The position numbers and the translations under genes were made by a program. 64,000 nt of DNA, taken from contig NZ_CP084930.1 of the NCBI RefSeq assembly GCF_023822065.1, forward strand, positions 248,001 to 312,000, given 5' to 3'. Shown piece by piece: positions 48,391-57,642 of the stretch. The notes under the pieces were generated by a model. That model did no database searches and was not told the origin of the DNA. It worked only from the letters and a program-made list of their open reading frames with translations. The stretch is from Sphingomonas morindae (GTDB lineage: Bacteria > Pseudomonadota > Alphaproteobacteria > Sphingomonadales > Sphingomonadaceae). The number at the start of each line of letters is the position of its first letter. Position 1 is the first letter of the stretch.

Positions 48391-49316
48391 GCCAGACCGC
48401 GCCGCGCCTGCTGCTCGTCACCGGCCTGTCGGGCGCGGGCAAATCCACCGCGCTGCGCACGCTGGAGGATGGCGGCTGGGAGGTGGTGGACAATCTCCCG
48501 CTCAGCCTGCTCGACCGTCTGCTCGACGCCCCCGCCGCGCCGGCGGGCGGCGAGGACCGGCCGCTCGCGCTCGGCATCGACACGCGCACGCGCGGCTTCG
48601 ATCCGCAGGCGATCGTGCGCCGCATCGCCGAGCGACGCGCGCGCGGCGACGCGGCCGATATCCTCTTCCTCGATTGCACGGGCGCGGTGCTGGTGCGGCG
48701 CTTCTCGGAAACGCGGCGGCGCCATCCGCTGGCGCCCGACCGCCCCGCCACCGACGGTATCGCCCGCGAGCGCGCGCTGCTCGAGCCGCTGCGTCGCGCC
48801 GCCGATCATCTGATCGACACCAGCGACACCACCAGCAACGATCTGCAGCGGCTGATGCGCGCGCGCTTCGCCCCGCCCGATGGCGGCGCCACGCTGACGC
48901 TGCTGTCGTTCAGCTATGCGCGCGGCGTGCCGCGCGAGGCCGATCTCGTGTTCGACATGCGCTTCCTGCGCAACCCGCACTGGGATCCGGCGCTGCGCCC
49001 GCGCACCGGTTGCGACCCGGCGGTGGCTGCCTATATCGCTGAGGATCCGCTCTACTCCGAGTCGCTGGAGCGGATCGTCGGTTTGCTCCTGCTGTTGCTT
49101 CCTCGCTACGCCGCCGAGGGGAAAAGTTACGTCACGATCGCCTTTGGATGTACCGGAGGGAAACATCGGTCGGTGCACAGCGCCGAACATGTTGCACAAC
49201 GGTTGCGCGCGACGGGTTTTTCCCCCACCATCCTGCATCGCGATCTCGCCGCGCAGGCAAGCGGAGGACGCCGGAAAGAGGATGCCGACGCTGCTACTCG
49301 GGCTTCGGGTGACTAG
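48387..49316 (+). CDS. rapZ: RNase adapter RapZ-family nucleotide-binding protein
   Basis: P-loop protein of the RapZ/YvcJ family; in E. coli it directs RNase E to the sRNA GlmZ to tune cell-wall amino sugar synthesis. The 309-aa product has Walker A GLSGAGKST (13-21), DNLPLSLLD, FLDCTGAVLVRRFSETRRRH, the C-terminal RNA-binding-type segment FGCTGGKHRSV and RYAAEGKSYVTIA. The role in alphaproteobacteria is unproven because GlmZ is not conserved there. The frame is open far upstream, but ATG 48387 overlapping the hprK stop gives the correct start. Its stop abuts the EIIA gene. Confidence 0.9.
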   Translation: MSQTAPRLLLVTGLSGAGKSTALRTLEDGGWEVVDNLPLSLLDRLLDAPAAPAGGEDRPLALGIDTRTRGFDPQAIVRRIAERRARGDAADILFLDCTGAVLVRRFSETRRRHPLAPDRPATDGIARERALLEPLRRAADHLIDTSDTTSNDLQRLMRARFAPPDGGATLTLLSFSYARGVPREADLVFDMRFLRNPHWDPALRPRTGCDPAVAAYIAEDPLYSESLERIVGLLLLLLPRYAAEGKSYVTIAFGCTGGKHRSVHSAEHVAQRLRATGFSPTILHRDLAAQASGGRRKEDADAATRASGD

Positions 49317-49724
49317 ATGATCGGTTTGGTGCTGGTGACTCATGGACGTCTCGCGTCCGAGTTTGTGAAGGCTTTGGAGCATGTCATGGGACCGCAGGCG
49401 GCGATCATGTCGATCTGCATCGGGCCGGAGGACGATGCCGAGGCGAGCCGCTGCGACATCGCCGCCGCGATCGAGACGGTGGATACCGGTGAAGGCGCCA
49501 TCCTGCTGACCGACCTGTTCGGCGGGACTCCCTGCAACTTGGCCATTTCGCTCATGAAGTCGGACAAGGTGGAAGTTATCGCCGGGATCAACCTGCCGAT
49601 GCTGATCCGCCTCGCCTCTGCCCGGACGCGCTTGCCGTTGAAGGCCGCCGTCGCCGAAGCGCGCGACGCGGCGCGGAAATATATCTCCGTCGCGTCCGAC
49701 GTGCTGCGCGCGCCCGCCGCATGA
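49317..49724 (+). CDS. PTS EIIA component, mannose-family
   Basis: Phosphocarrier of the EIIA-Man fold, 135 aa. The phosphorylatable His9 is in VLVTHGR, and TDLFGGTPCNLA is the second active-site loop. It starts directly after the rapZ stop (TAG-ATG) and overlaps ptsH by 4 nt. No EIIB, EIIC or EIID permease subunits follow, so this is a regulatory rather than sugar-transport PTS, as in other alphaproteobacteria, where EIIA receives phosphate from HPr. The EI enzyme must lie elsewhere. Confidence 0.9.
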   Translation: MIGLVLVTHGRLASEFVKALEHVMGPQAAIMSICIGPEDDAEASRCDIAAAIETVDTGEGAILLTDLFGGTPCNLAISLMKSDKVEVIAGINLPMLIRLASARTRLPLKAAVAEARDAARKYISVASDVLRAPAA

Positions 49725-49996
49725 CGGCGCTGCTCAGCCGCCGCGTTCAGATCACCAACAAGCGGGGACTGCACGCCCGCGCCTCGGCCAAGTTCGTCAC
49801 CCTCGCCTCGAGCCAGAGCGCCACGGTGCAGGTCGAGAAGGACGGGTCGGTGGTGGCCGGCACGTCGATCATGGGGCTGATGATGCTGGGCGCCGCCAAG
49901 GGCGATCATGTCACCATCTCCGCCGCCGGCGACAATGCCGAAGGCGCGCTGACCGTGCTTGTCGAGCTGGTGGAGAATAAGTTCGGCGAGGAATGA
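49721..49996 (+). CDS. ptsH: Phosphocarrier protein HPr
   Basis: Small phosphotransfer protein of the regulatory PTS. The 91-aa product has the active-site His18 in GLHARASAKF and the regulatory Ser49 in GTSIMGLMML, which is the expected HprK target. The presence of both sites together with hprK upstream predicts dual control by EI-type phosphorylation and by kinase. It is the last gene of the chvI operon and ends 30 bp from a convergent small gene. Confidence 0.94.
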   Translation: MTALLSRRVQITNKRGLHARASAKFVTLASSQSATVQVEKDGSVVAGTSIMGLMMLGAAKGDHVTISAAGDNAEGALTVLVELVENKFGEE

Positions 49997-50026
49997 CGCT
50001 GCGCGTCCGGTTCGCGGTGCGCCGCC

Positions 50027-50335
50027 TCAGCTGGTGGTATAGTGGATCAGGCGGAAACGCCCCCGCTCGGAATGGATCGCCCGCACCCAGAGCCGCAGCC
50101 GCACCGCCCCGCCATTCTGGCGCGGGATGGTGATGATCTCGGCATGGCCGGGCGGATCATCGGCATTGTCGAACAGGATGCGGCGTGGGGCCAGTTGCAC
50201 GTCGATTCGCGGGGTCGCGCCGGTGCTGCGGAAAGCAAGCTCGAACACGCCGAAGGGCAGGTTGAGCGTGGCCCGCTCTCCGGGAGCGACCAGAAGCGAG
50301 CCGCTGGCGGTGACGGCGTGATCGTCGATCACCAC
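50027..50335 (-). CDS. Small protein of unknown function
   Basis: I do not recognise this gene with confidence. GTG 50335 follows GGGGGAG at 8 nt spacing and gives a 102-aa, soluble, beta-rich product: VVIDDHAVTASGSLLVAPGE, FGVFELAFRSTGATPRIDVQ, ILFDNADDPPGHAEIITIP and LRLWVRAIHSERGRFRLIHY. A longer in-frame start at 50557 would add about 74 Arg-rich residues that look non-coding. The layout vaguely recalls DUF6864, which I cannot verify. It faces ptsH and is divergent from the SpoU methyltransferase gene. Confidence 0.6.
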   Translation of the reverse strand: MVIDDHAVTASGSLLVAPGERATLNLPFGVFELAFRSTGATPRIDVQLAPRRILFDNADDPPGHAEIITIPRQNGGAVRLRLWVRAIHSERGRFRLIHYTTS

Positions 50336-50462
50336 GAATATGTCTCCCCCGCGCCCCGCGCGGCGGGGCAGATCCTGGCGTGGCTTCCCTGATCGCGATG
50401 GGGCTGGCAATGGGGCGCTGCCGCCATATCGGTGTCGATCCGTTCCTAGCCGGTAGTTTGTG

Positions 50463-51272
50463 ATGCCCCGTCTTGTCACCGCCTTTTCCAACCCCCTGAT
50501 CAAGCGGGTGCGCAGCCTGCGCGAGAAGCGCCACCGGCGGGCCGAGGGGCTCTTCATCGCCGAGGGACTGCGTATTCTTGCGGAGGCGGAGCAAGCCGGC
50601 CGCCTGCCGCTCTACCTCTTCTATACCGAGGCGATGCGCGGCCATCCGCTGGTGGTGCGGCTCGCGGCCGCCGCCGAGTCGGCCGGCGGCGAGGCGATCG
50701 AGACCAGCCTGGACATCCTCCACAAGCTGTCCGGCAAGGACAATCCGCAGACGGTGCTCGGTGTCTATGCCGAATTCGCCACCGATCTTTCGCGGCTGGA
50801 CCGCAGCGCCGCAGGCCTCTGGCTGGTCGCGCAGGCGCTGCGCGATCCGGGCAATCTGGGCACCATCCTGCGGACCGGCGATGCGGTGGGCGCCGGCGGG
50901 CTGATCCTGATCGACGATTGCGTCGATCCCTTTTCGGTGGAGGCGGTGCGCGCCTCGATGGGTGCCGTCTTCACCGTGCCGCTGGCGCAGGCGCGCTGGC
51001 CCGATTTCCTCGCCTGGCTGCGCGCCGGCCCCGCCACGCTGGTGGCGCTGAGCCTGCGCACCGACACGGACTACCGCGCGCCAGCCTATCCGCGCCCCAC
51101 CTTTCTGCTCACCGGCAACGAGGCGCAGGGTCTTCCCGCCGATTATGAGGCCGCCTGCGATCTGACGGTGAAGCTGCCGATGCGCGGCAAGGCGGACAGC
51201 CTCAACGCCGCCGTCGCCACCGCCGTCATGGCCTATCAGGTGCTCGCCGCGCACGACGGAGCGGCGGCCTAA
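50463..51272 (+). CDS. SpoU/TrmH-family RNA 2'-O-methyltransferase
   Basis: SAM-dependent ribose methyltransferase of the SPOUT class. The 269-aa product has an N-terminal substrate-binding domain (about 1-100, with SNPLIKRVRSLREKRHRR and EGLFIAEGLRIL) and a knotted catalytic domain with motif 1 ALRDPGNLGTILRTGD, motif 2 FLLTGNEAQGLP and motif 3 LPMRGKADSLNAAVATAV. The target may be rRNA (RlmB-like) or tRNA; sequence does not decide. ATG 50463 follows an in-frame GTG at 50460. Confidence 0.9.
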   Translation: MPRLVTAFSNPLIKRVRSLREKRHRRAEGLFIAEGLRILAEAEQAGRLPLYLFYTEAMRGHPLVVRLAAAAESAGGEAIETSLDILHKLSGKDNPQTVLGVYAEFATDLSRLDRSAAGLWLVAQALRDPGNLGTILRTGDAVGAGGLILIDDCVDPFSVEAVRASMGAVFTVPLAQARWPDFLAWLRAGPATLVALSLRTDTDYRAPAYPRPTFLLTGNEAQGLPADYEAACDLTVKLPMRGKADSLNAAVATAVMAYQVLAAHDGAAA

Positions 51273-51385
51273 CTTTAGCCGCGGGTTCCATCGACTTTCT
51301 CGATTACTGCCACCGGATCAACGCGCTGGACGTTCCGGGCGGCGCTTGGCACCTCTAGGCTCCGATGCGTGCCCGAGAGGAAGCC

Positions 51386-52924
51386 ATGTCCGAACATCCG
51401 ACCGATGCCGATCGCGCCAAGCGGCCGACCCTCACCACCTCCGCCGGCGCGCCGGTGGCGGACAATCAGAACGCGCTCACCGTGGGCGAGCGCGGCCCGG
51501 TGCTGTTGCAGGATTATCAGCTGTTCGAGAAGCTGGCGCATCAGAATCGCGAGCGCATTCCGGAGCGGGTCGTCCATGCCAAGGGCTGGGGCGCCTTCGG
51601 CCATTTCACCGTAACCTCGACCGAGGTGACGAAATATACCAACGCCAAGCTTTTCGCCGAAGTCGGCAAGAAGACGGACCTGCTGATCCGCTTCTCGACC
51701 GTGGCCGGCGAACAGGGTGCGGCGGATGCCGAGCGCGACGTGCGCGGCTTCTCGGTGAAATTCTACACCGAGGACGGCAATTGGGATATTGTGGGCAACA
51801 ACACCCCGGTCTTCTTCGTCCGCGATCCCTACAAGTTTCCGGATTTTATCCGCACCCAGAAGCGCCACCCGCGCACCAATCTGCGTTCGCCCACCGCCAT
51901 GTGGGATTTCTGGTCGCTCTCGCCCGAGAGCCTGCACCAGCTCACCATCCTCTTCTCCGATCGCGGCCTGCCGGTCGCGCCGCAATATATGAACGGCTAT
52001 GGCAGCCACACCTTCTCCTTCTGGAACGATGCGGGCGAGCGCTACTGGTGCAAGTTCCACTTCAAGACCCAGCAGGGCCACAAGCATTACAGCAATGCCG
52101 AAGCCTCGGAGGTGATCGGGCGGACCCGCGAAAGCTATCAGGAGGAATTGTTCGGCGCGATCCATGAAGGCCGTTTCCCCAAATGGACCTTCTTCGTGCA
52201 GGTGATGACGCAGGCGCAGGCCGAACAGGTGGATTTCAATCCGTTCGACCTCACCAAGGTGTGGCCGCACAAGGATTTCCCGCTGATAGAAGTCGGCGAG
52301 ATCGACCTCAACCGCAATCCCGAGAATTATTTCGCCGAGATCGAGCAGGCGGCCTTCTCGCCGTCCAACATCGTCAAGGGCATCAGCTTCTCGCCGGACA
52401 AGATGCTCCAGGCGCGGATCTGGTCCTATGCCGATGCGCATCGCCACCGGCTCGGCGCGCATTATGAGGCGCTGCCCGTCAACCGGCCCAAGGCGCCGGT
52501 CCATACCTATCACAAGGACGGGCTGAACCGCTTCTTCTCCGACAATGACAATCCCGACGCCTATTACGAGCCCAACAGCTTCAACGGCCCGGTGGAGGAT
52601 CCCTCCTATCTCGAGCCGCCGCTCAAGGTGGAAGGCGTCGCGCGGCGCTACGATCACCGCGAGGGCAACGAGGATTTCAAGCAGCCCCGCGCCCTGTGGC
52701 AGCTGTTCAGCGATGCCGAGAAGGCGCGGCTGTACACCAATCTCGCCCAGGCGATGCATGGCGTGCCGGACTTCATCATCGCGCGGCAGCTCGGCCATTT
52801 CGAGAAGATCGATCCGGCCTATGCCCAAGGCGTGCGCGACGCGCTGGCGCGGACCGCCAAGTCCGACGAGACGATGGAGACGCAGAAGGACGTGGATCGC
52901 ATGGCGCTGCACCCGAGCGCCTAG
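51386..52924 (+). CDS. Monofunctional heme catalase
   Basis: Decomposes hydrogen peroxide; small-subunit type catalase, cytosolic tetramer. The 512-aa product has the catalytic His64 in [14 protein letters not shown], the distal Asn in [13 protein letters not shown] (about 138) and the proximal heme ligand Tyr348 in [28 protein letters not shown] is the standard family segment. ATG 51386 (MSEHPTD) is preferred over ATG 51365 because GAGAGGA precedes it. No oxyR lies next to it. It precedes ku by 85 bp, grouping peroxide defence with DNA-break repair. Confidence 0.95.
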   Translation: MSEHPTDADRAKRPTLTTSAGAPVADNQNALTVGERGPVLLQDYQLFEKLAHQNRERIPERVVHAKGWGAFGHFTVTSTEVTKYTNAKLFAEVGKKTDLLIRFSTVAGEQGAADAERDVRGFSVKFYTEDGNWDIVGNNTPVFFVRDPYKFPDFIRTQKRHPRTNLRSPTAMWDFWSLSPESLHQLTILFSDRGLPVAPQYMNGYGSHTFSFWNDAGERYWCKFHFKTQQGHKHYSNAEASEVIGRTRESYQEELFGAIHEGRFPKWTFFVQVMTQAQAEQVDFNPFDLTKVWPHKDFPLIEVGEIDLNRNPENYFAEIEQAAFSPSNIVKGISFSPDKMLQARIWSYADAHRHRLGAHYEALPVNRPKAPVHTYHKDGLNRFFSDNDNPDAYYEPNSFNGPVEDPSYLEPPLKVEGVARRYDHREGNEDFKQPRALWQLFSDAEKARLYTNLAQAMHGVPDFIIARQLGHFEKIDPAYAQGVRDALARTAKSDETMETQKDVDRMALHPSA

Positions 52925-52954
52925 GCGCCGGATGGCCGTGCGCGGGCGGCGGGC

Positions 52955-52979
52955 GGAACCCGTCGCTCGCTGCCGCTTT
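52955..52979 (+). promoter_or_regulatory. EcfG-type (general stress) promoter candidate for ku-ligD
   Basis: GGAAC (52955-52959), a 16-bp spacer and CTTT (52976-52979) match the alphaproteobacterial EcfG pattern GGAAC-N16/17-CGTT at 8 of 9 positions. It lies 30 bp before the ku ATG, giving a plausible 5' leader of about 24 nt. Control of Ku by the EcfG-type factor RpoE2 is known in Sinorhizobium, which supports the idea. Confidence 0.45.
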
Positions 52980-53009
52980 GATGTGCTCCGGTAGCATGGG
53001 AGCGGTTCG

Positions 53010-53954
53010 ATGGCGGCGCGCGCCTATTGGCAAGGACAGATCCGGCTGGCGCTTGTCTCGATCCCGGTCGAGATCTATTCGGCCACGCGCAGCGGCGCCA
53101 CCATCGCCTTCCGCCAAATCCACGAGCCCTCGGGCAAGCGCATCCATTACGAGAAGGTGGTCGACGGCATCGGCCCGGTCGATCCGGCCGAGATCGTCAA
53201 GGGCTTCGAATATGAGAAGGGCCACTATGTCCTTCTCGAGGAAGAGGAAATCGAGGGCGTCAAGCTGGAGAGCAAGAAGACGCTCGAGCTGACCCAATTT
53301 GTCGACGCGCATGAGGTCGACGCCATCTATTACGACAAGCCCTATTATGTCGTGCCCGCCGACGATCTCGCCGAGGAGGCCTTTGTCGTCCTGCGCGAGG
53401 CGCTGCGCCGCACGCGCAAGGTGGGCCTCGGCCAGCTCGCGCTGCGCGGGCGCGAATATGTCGTCAGCCTCAAGCCGTGCGGCCGCGGGCTGGTGATGGA
53501 GACGCTGCGCTACGCCGACGAGGTGAACAAGGCGCAGAGCTATTTCCGCGAGATCGCTGACATCACCCCCGACGAGGATCTGCTCGATCTCGCGACATCG
53601 CTGATCGAGAAGAAGAGCGGCCGGTTCGACGCCGCCGAATTCCATGATCGCTATGTCGATGCGCTGCGCGATCTGATCGCGCGCAAGCGCCGCTCCAAGA
53701 CGGGCAAGGTGGAGGTGGCCGAGGAAGAGGCGCCCGCGCGCGGCGGCTCCAACGTCATCGATCTCATGGCGGCGCTGCGCAAATCGCTCGACAAGCCGGG
53801 CGCCGAGCCAAAGGACGCCGCCGGCGCATCCCCGCGCGCGACCAAGAGCCGCGCCGCCGGCGCCAAGCCGCCGGCCAAGGCCACCGCCAAAGCCCCGGCC
53901 AAGGCCGCCCCCGCCAAGCCGGCCGCGCGCCGTCCGGCCAAGAAGAGCGCCTGA
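53010..53954 (+). CDS. ku: Non-homologous end-joining protein Ku
   Basis: Homodimeric ring that binds DNA double-strand ends and recruits LigD. The 314-aa product has the bacterial Ku core (residues 1-255: WQGQIRLALVSIPVEIYSAT, IHYEKVVDGIGPV, LELTQFVDAHEVDAIYYDKP, LGQLALRGREYVVSLKP, DEVNKAQSYFREI) and a Lys/Ala/Pro-rich C-terminal extension (about 270-314, PAKATAKAPAKAAPAK). Such tails in other bacteria bind DNA and let Ku thread inward. The stop overlaps the ligD ATG (TGATG), so the two are one operon. Confidence 0.95.
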   Translation: MAARAYWQGQIRLALVSIPVEIYSATRSGATIAFRQIHEPSGKRIHYEKVVDGIGPVDPAEIVKGFEYEKGHYVLLEEEEIEGVKLESKKTLELTQFVDAHEVDAIYYDKPYYVVPADDLAEEAFVVLREALRRTRKVGLGQLALRGREYVVSLKPCGRGLVMETLRYADEVNKAQSYFREIADITPDEDLLDLATSLIEKKSGRFDAAEFHDRYVDALRDLIARKRRSKTGKVEVAEEEAPARGGSNVIDLMAALRKSLDKPGAEPKDAAGASPRATKSRAAGAKPPAKATAKAPAKAAPAKPAARRPAKKSA

Positions 53955-56461
53955 TGGCCAAGGCCGATCCGCTCGCCTCCTACAATGCGAAGCGGGATTT
54001 CGGCCGCACCCGCGAGCCGCGCGGTGAAGCCGCCGCGGGCGGCGGCCATCAGTTCCTCGTCCAGAAACACGATGCCACGCGCCTTCACTGGGATTTCCGG
54101 CTGGAGATGGATGGCGTGCTGAAGAGCTGGGCGGTGACGCGCGGCCCCAGCCCCGATCCCGCCGACAAAAGGCTGGCGGTCCGCACCGAGGATCATCCGC
54201 TCGCCTATGCCACGTTCGAGGGCAGCATCCCCAAGGGCGAATATGGCGGCGGCACCGTCATGCTCTGGGATCGCGGCCGCTGGGAGCCGGTGGGCGGCAA
54301 GGATCCGGCCAAGACGCTCGAACAGGGCCATGTCCATGTCCGGCTGCATGGCGAGCGCATGCAGGGCGAATGGCTGCTCGTGCGGCTCAAGCCGCGCCCG
54401 GGCGAAAAGCGCGAGAATTGGCTCCTCCGCAAGGTGCAGGACGAAGCCGCGCAAAGCGGCGACATGCTCGTCGAGACGGGGCTGACCAGCGTCGCCACCG
54501 GCCGCACCATGGCCGAGATCGCGCGCGACGCCGATGCCGTGTGGCAAAACGGCGCCGAGACGCACGGCGCCAGGCCAGAGCGCAAGGCGCGGTCGCCAGC
54601 GGCCAAGGCCGCCCGGACGCCGAAGCGGCGCGCCGCCGCCGCCCGGGCGCATCCGCCCGCCTTTCGGCCCGTCCAGCTCGCGACGCTGGTGGATGCGGTG
54701 CCGTCCGGCAGTGGGTGGATCCACGAAGTCAAATTCGATGGCTATCGCGCGCTGCTGGCGATCGGCGGCGGCGCGGCGCGCGCCTATACGCGCCACGGTC
54801 TGGACTGGAGCGACCGGTTCGCGCCGATCGTCGCGGCGGCGCGCGGCCTCGCGCCCGGCGGCGCGCTGATCGACGGCGAGGTGGTGGCGCTCGATCGCAA
54901 CGGCCGGCCCAGCTTCTCGGCGCTGCAGGCGGCGCTCACCGAAGGCGGCCCGCTCCATTATTTCGCCTTCGATCTTCTCGAGGAGGGCGGCGAGGATCTG
55001 ACCAGCCTCTCGACGCTGGACCGCAAGGCGCGGCTTTCGCATCTGCTCGAAGGCGTGTCCCCGCCGATCCACTATACCGAGCATGTCGAGAGCGGCGGCG
55101 AGGCGCTGTTCCGCCAGCTCTGCGCGGATGGCTATGAGGGGATCGTCGCAAAGGCCGCGCACGCCCCCTATCGCGGCGCGCGCAGCCGCGCCTGGCTGAA
55201 GGTGAAGTGCATCCAGCGCCAGGAATTCATCCTGATCGGCTATACCGAGAGCGACAAGGCGGGTCGCGATCTCCGCTCGCTGCTGGTGGGCGTGCGCGAG
55301 AGCGATGCGCTGCGCTATGCCGGGCGCGTCGGCACCGGCTTCACCGCCGCCACCCGCGCCGATCTGATCCAGCGGCTCGCCCCGCTCCGCCGCGCCACGC
55401 CCGCCGCGCCGGTGCCGCGCGCCGCCGCGCGCGGCGTAATCTGGGTGGAGCCCGCGCTGGTGGCGGAGATCGCCTTCGCCGAATTCACCGCCGAGGCGGT
55501 GGTGCGCCACGCCAGCTTCATCGGCCTGCGCGAGGACAAGCGCGCCGAGGAGGTGGTCGCCGAGCGCCCCGCCGCCGCGCCAGGCGGCGCGAACGGCCGT
55601 TTCGGGGTCGAGATCAGCCATCCCGAGCGGGTGATCTTCGCCGGCAGCGGCACCACCAAGGGCGCGCTGGCCGCCTATTACGCCGCGCTCGCCGAGCCGA
55701 TGCTGCGCTGGGTCGGCAACCGCCCGGTCAGCCTTGTCCGCTGCCCGCAGGGCCGCGCCAAGCACTGCTTCTTCCAGAAGCATGACGCCGGCAGCTTCGG
55801 CGACGCCGTCGGCCATGTCGCCATTCGCGAGAAGAAGGGCGGCGAGGAGCAATATCTCGTCATCCCGGATGGCCGCGGCCTGCTCACCTGTGTGCAGATG
55901 GGGACGATCGAATTCCACGGCTGGGGCGCGCCGGCCGACGATGTCGAACATCCCGATCGGCTCGTCTTCGATCTCGATCCCGACGAGGGGCTCGGCTTTT
56001 CCGAGGTGGCGTCGGCGGCGCACCAGCTGCACGATCTGCTCGGCGAAATGGGACTGCGCAGCTTCCCCCTCGTCTCCGGCGGCAAGGGCGTGCATGTCGT
56101 CGTTCCGCTCGATCGCGGGCGCGACTGGCCGGCGGTGAAGGATTTCGCCAGCCGCTTCGCCCGGGCCGTGGCGGAGGCGCATCCGCGCCGCTTCACCGCC
56201 AATATGCGCAAGATCGAGCGGCGCGGCCGCATCTTCGTGGATTGGCTGCGCAACGAACGCGGCGCCACCGCCGTGCTGCCCTATTCCGCGCGCTCGCGCG
56301 ATCGCGCGACCGTCGCGGCGCCGGTGAGCTGGCGGGAGCTGGCGACCTTGCCCGACGCCCAGCCCTTCACCGTCGAGGATGCCGAGACCCTGCTCGCCCG
56401 CGCCGCCGGCGCCGAGCTGCGCGGCTGGGGAGAGGCCGACCAGACGCTGCCCGATCTTTGA
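53954..56461 (+). CDS. ligD: Multifunctional ATP-dependent DNA ligase LigD
   Basis: End-processing and sealing enzyme of bacterial NHEJ. The 835-aa product has the order phosphoesterase-ligase-polymerase. The PE domain (about 1-165) has metal residues in QKHDATRLHWDFRLEMDG (His39, His45, Asp47). The ligase domain (about 235-530) has nucleotidyl Lys260 in HEVKFDGYRALL and DGEVVALD. The POL/primase domain (about 545-830) has LVRCPQGRAKHCFFQKH, the catalytic FDLDPDEG and VSGGKGVHVVVPL. A 40-residue Arg/Ala linker joins PE and LIG. It is coupled to ku by overlapping codons. Confidence 0.95.
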   Translation: MAKADPLASYNAKRDFGRTREPRGEAAAGGGHQFLVQKHDATRLHWDFRLEMDGVLKSWAVTRGPSPDPADKRLAVRTEDHPLAYATFEGSIPKGEYGGGTVMLWDRGRWEPVGGKDPAKTLEQGHVHVRLHGERMQGEWLLVRLKPRPGEKRENWLLRKVQDEAAQSGDMLVETGLTSVATGRTMAEIARDADAVWQNGAETHGARPERKARSPAAKAARTPKRRAAAARAHPPAFRPVQLATLVDAVPSGSGWIHEVKFDGYRALLAIGGGAARAYTRHGLDWSDRFAPIVAAARGLAPGGALIDGEVVALDRNGRPSFSALQAALTEGGPLHYFAFDLLEEGGEDLTSLSTLDRKARLSHLLEGVSPPIHYTEHVESGGEALFRQLCADGYEGIVAKAAHAPYRGARSRAWLKVKCIQRQEFILIGYTESDKAGRDLRSLLVGVRESDALRYAGRVGTGFTAATRADLIQRLAPLRRATPAAPVPRAAARGVIWVEPALVAEIAFAEFTAEAVVRHASFIGLREDKRAEEVVAERPAAAPGGANGRFGVEISHPERVIFAGSGTTKGALAAYYAALAEPMLRWVGNRPVSLVRCPQGRAKHCFFQKHDAGSFGDAVGHVAIREKKGGEEQYLVIPDGRGLLTCVQMGTIEFHGWGAPADDVEHPDRLVFDLDPDEGLGFSEVASAAHQLHDLLGEMGLRSFPLVSGGKGVHVVVPLDRGRDWPAVKDFASRFARAVAEAHPRRFTANMRKIERRGRIFVDWLRNERGATAVLPYSARSRDRATVAAPVSWRELATLPDAQPFTVEDAETLLARAAGAELRGWGEADQTLPDL

Positions 56462-56488
56462 ATCCGGGATGAAATAGGCGAGAGGCGG

Positions 56489-56520
56489 CAGGCCGGCGCA
56501 ACTCTCTTCCGCGCGGCCTG
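56489..56520 (+). terminator. Probable terminator of ku-ligD
   Basis: CAGGCCGGCGC (56489-56499) and GCGCGGCCTG (56511-56520) pair with one bulged G around an 11-nt loop. They are followed by TTAAGATACGTTAGTTT, a U-rich though interrupted tail. It lies 28 bp after the ligD stop and before manC. TAAGAT in the tail might double as a -10 for manC. Confidence 0.5.
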
Positions 56521-56552
56521 TTAAGATACGTTAGTTTCGCTCGGAGGGTTCC

Positions 56553-57617
56553 TTGATCACGCCTGTCATTCTGTCCGGTGGCTCGGGCACGCGGCTCTGG
56601 CCGCTGTCCCGCTCGGGCAGGCCCAAGCAATTGCTGCCGCTCACCGCCGACCAGACCATGTTGCAGCTCACCGTCGCGCGCGCGACGGGCGACGGCTTCG
56701 GCGCGCCGATCATCGTCGCCAATGCCGCCCATGCCGAGGAGATCGAGCAGCAGCTCGCCGCCGCGGACCAGCCGGACGGGCTGATCATCCTCGAACCGTC
56801 CGCGCGCAACACCGCGCCGGCGATCGCGCTCGCCGCCTTCGCCGCCGCGCCGGACGCGACGCTGCTGGTTATGCCGAGCGACCATGTCATCAGCGATGTC
56901 GCCGCCTTCCATGCCGCGATCCGCCGCGCCCGCCCGCTGGTGGACCAGGGCTGGATGATCACGTTCGGCATCGCCGCCCACGCCCCCGAAACGGGCTATG
57001 GCTATATCTGTCGGGGCGACGAGCTGGCGCCCGGCGTGCACCGGGTGGAGCGCTTTGTCGAAAAGCCCGATCTGGCGACCGCCCAATCCTATCTCGACCA
57101 GGGCTGCTACAGCTGGAATGGCGGCATCTTCCTGTTCACCGCCGGCGCCTTCATCGAAGCGCTCGAAACCCAAGCCCCCGCCATGGCGATCGCCGCGCGC
57201 GAGGCGGTCGCCCAGGCGCGGCGGGACAATCAGCGCCTCCACCCCGATCCGGTCGCCTTTGGTCGCTCGCCCGCCGACTCGATCGACTATGCGGTGATGG
57301 AGAAGGCCGATCGGGTGGCGGTCGTGCCGGTCGAGATGGGCTGGTCCGATGTCGGCAGCTGGGACGCGCTGCACGAGCTGGCGCGCAAGGACAATGCCGG
57401 CAATGCCAGCCATGGCGACGTGATCGCGCTCGACACGCGCAACTGCCTGATCCGCTCGGAAGGCCCGGTGGTGGCGGCGGTGGGCGTGCAGAATCTCATC
57501 ATCGTCGCCACCGAGGATGCCGTGCTGATCCTGCCGCGCGGCGACAGCCAGCAGGTGAAGCGCGCCATCGCCGAGCTGCAAAAGGACGGGCACGTCACGC
57601 TCCACCGGCCGCTCTAG
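56553..57617 (+). CDS. manC: Mannose-1-phosphate guanylyltransferase
   Basis: Forms GDP-mannose from mannose 1-phosphate and GTP for polysaccharide synthesis. The 354-aa product starts at TTG 56553 with CGGAGGG 4 nt upstream. The N-terminal nucleotide-binding signature is ILSGGSGTRLWPLSR, followed by MPSDHVI, GYGYI, RFVEKPD, WNGGIFLF and VEMGWSDVGSWDAL. It lacks the C-terminal mannose-6-phosphate isomerase cupin domain of bifunctional AlgA/ManC proteins, so it is single-function. It is isolated from the glycan island 30 kb away, for which it may supply GDP-sugars. Confidence 0.9.
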   Translation: MITPVILSGGSGTRLWPLSRSGRPKQLLPLTADQTMLQLTVARATGDGFGAPIIVANAAHAEEIEQQLAAADQPDGLIILEPSARNTAPAIALAAFAAAPDATLLVMPSDHVISDVAAFHAAIRRARPLVDQGWMITFGIAAHAPETGYGYICRGDELAPGVHRVERFVEKPDLATAQSYLDQGCYSWNGGIFLFTAGAFIEALETQAPAMAIAAREAVAQARRDNQRLHPDPVAFGRSPADSIDYAVMEKADRVAVVPVEMGWSDVGSWDALHELARKDNAGNASHGDVIALDTRNCLIRSEGPVVAAVGVQNLIIVATEDAVLILPRGDSQQVKRAIAELQKDGHVTLHRPL

Positions 57618-57642
57618 CCGCGGCAAGGGCGTGGCGCGGAGA

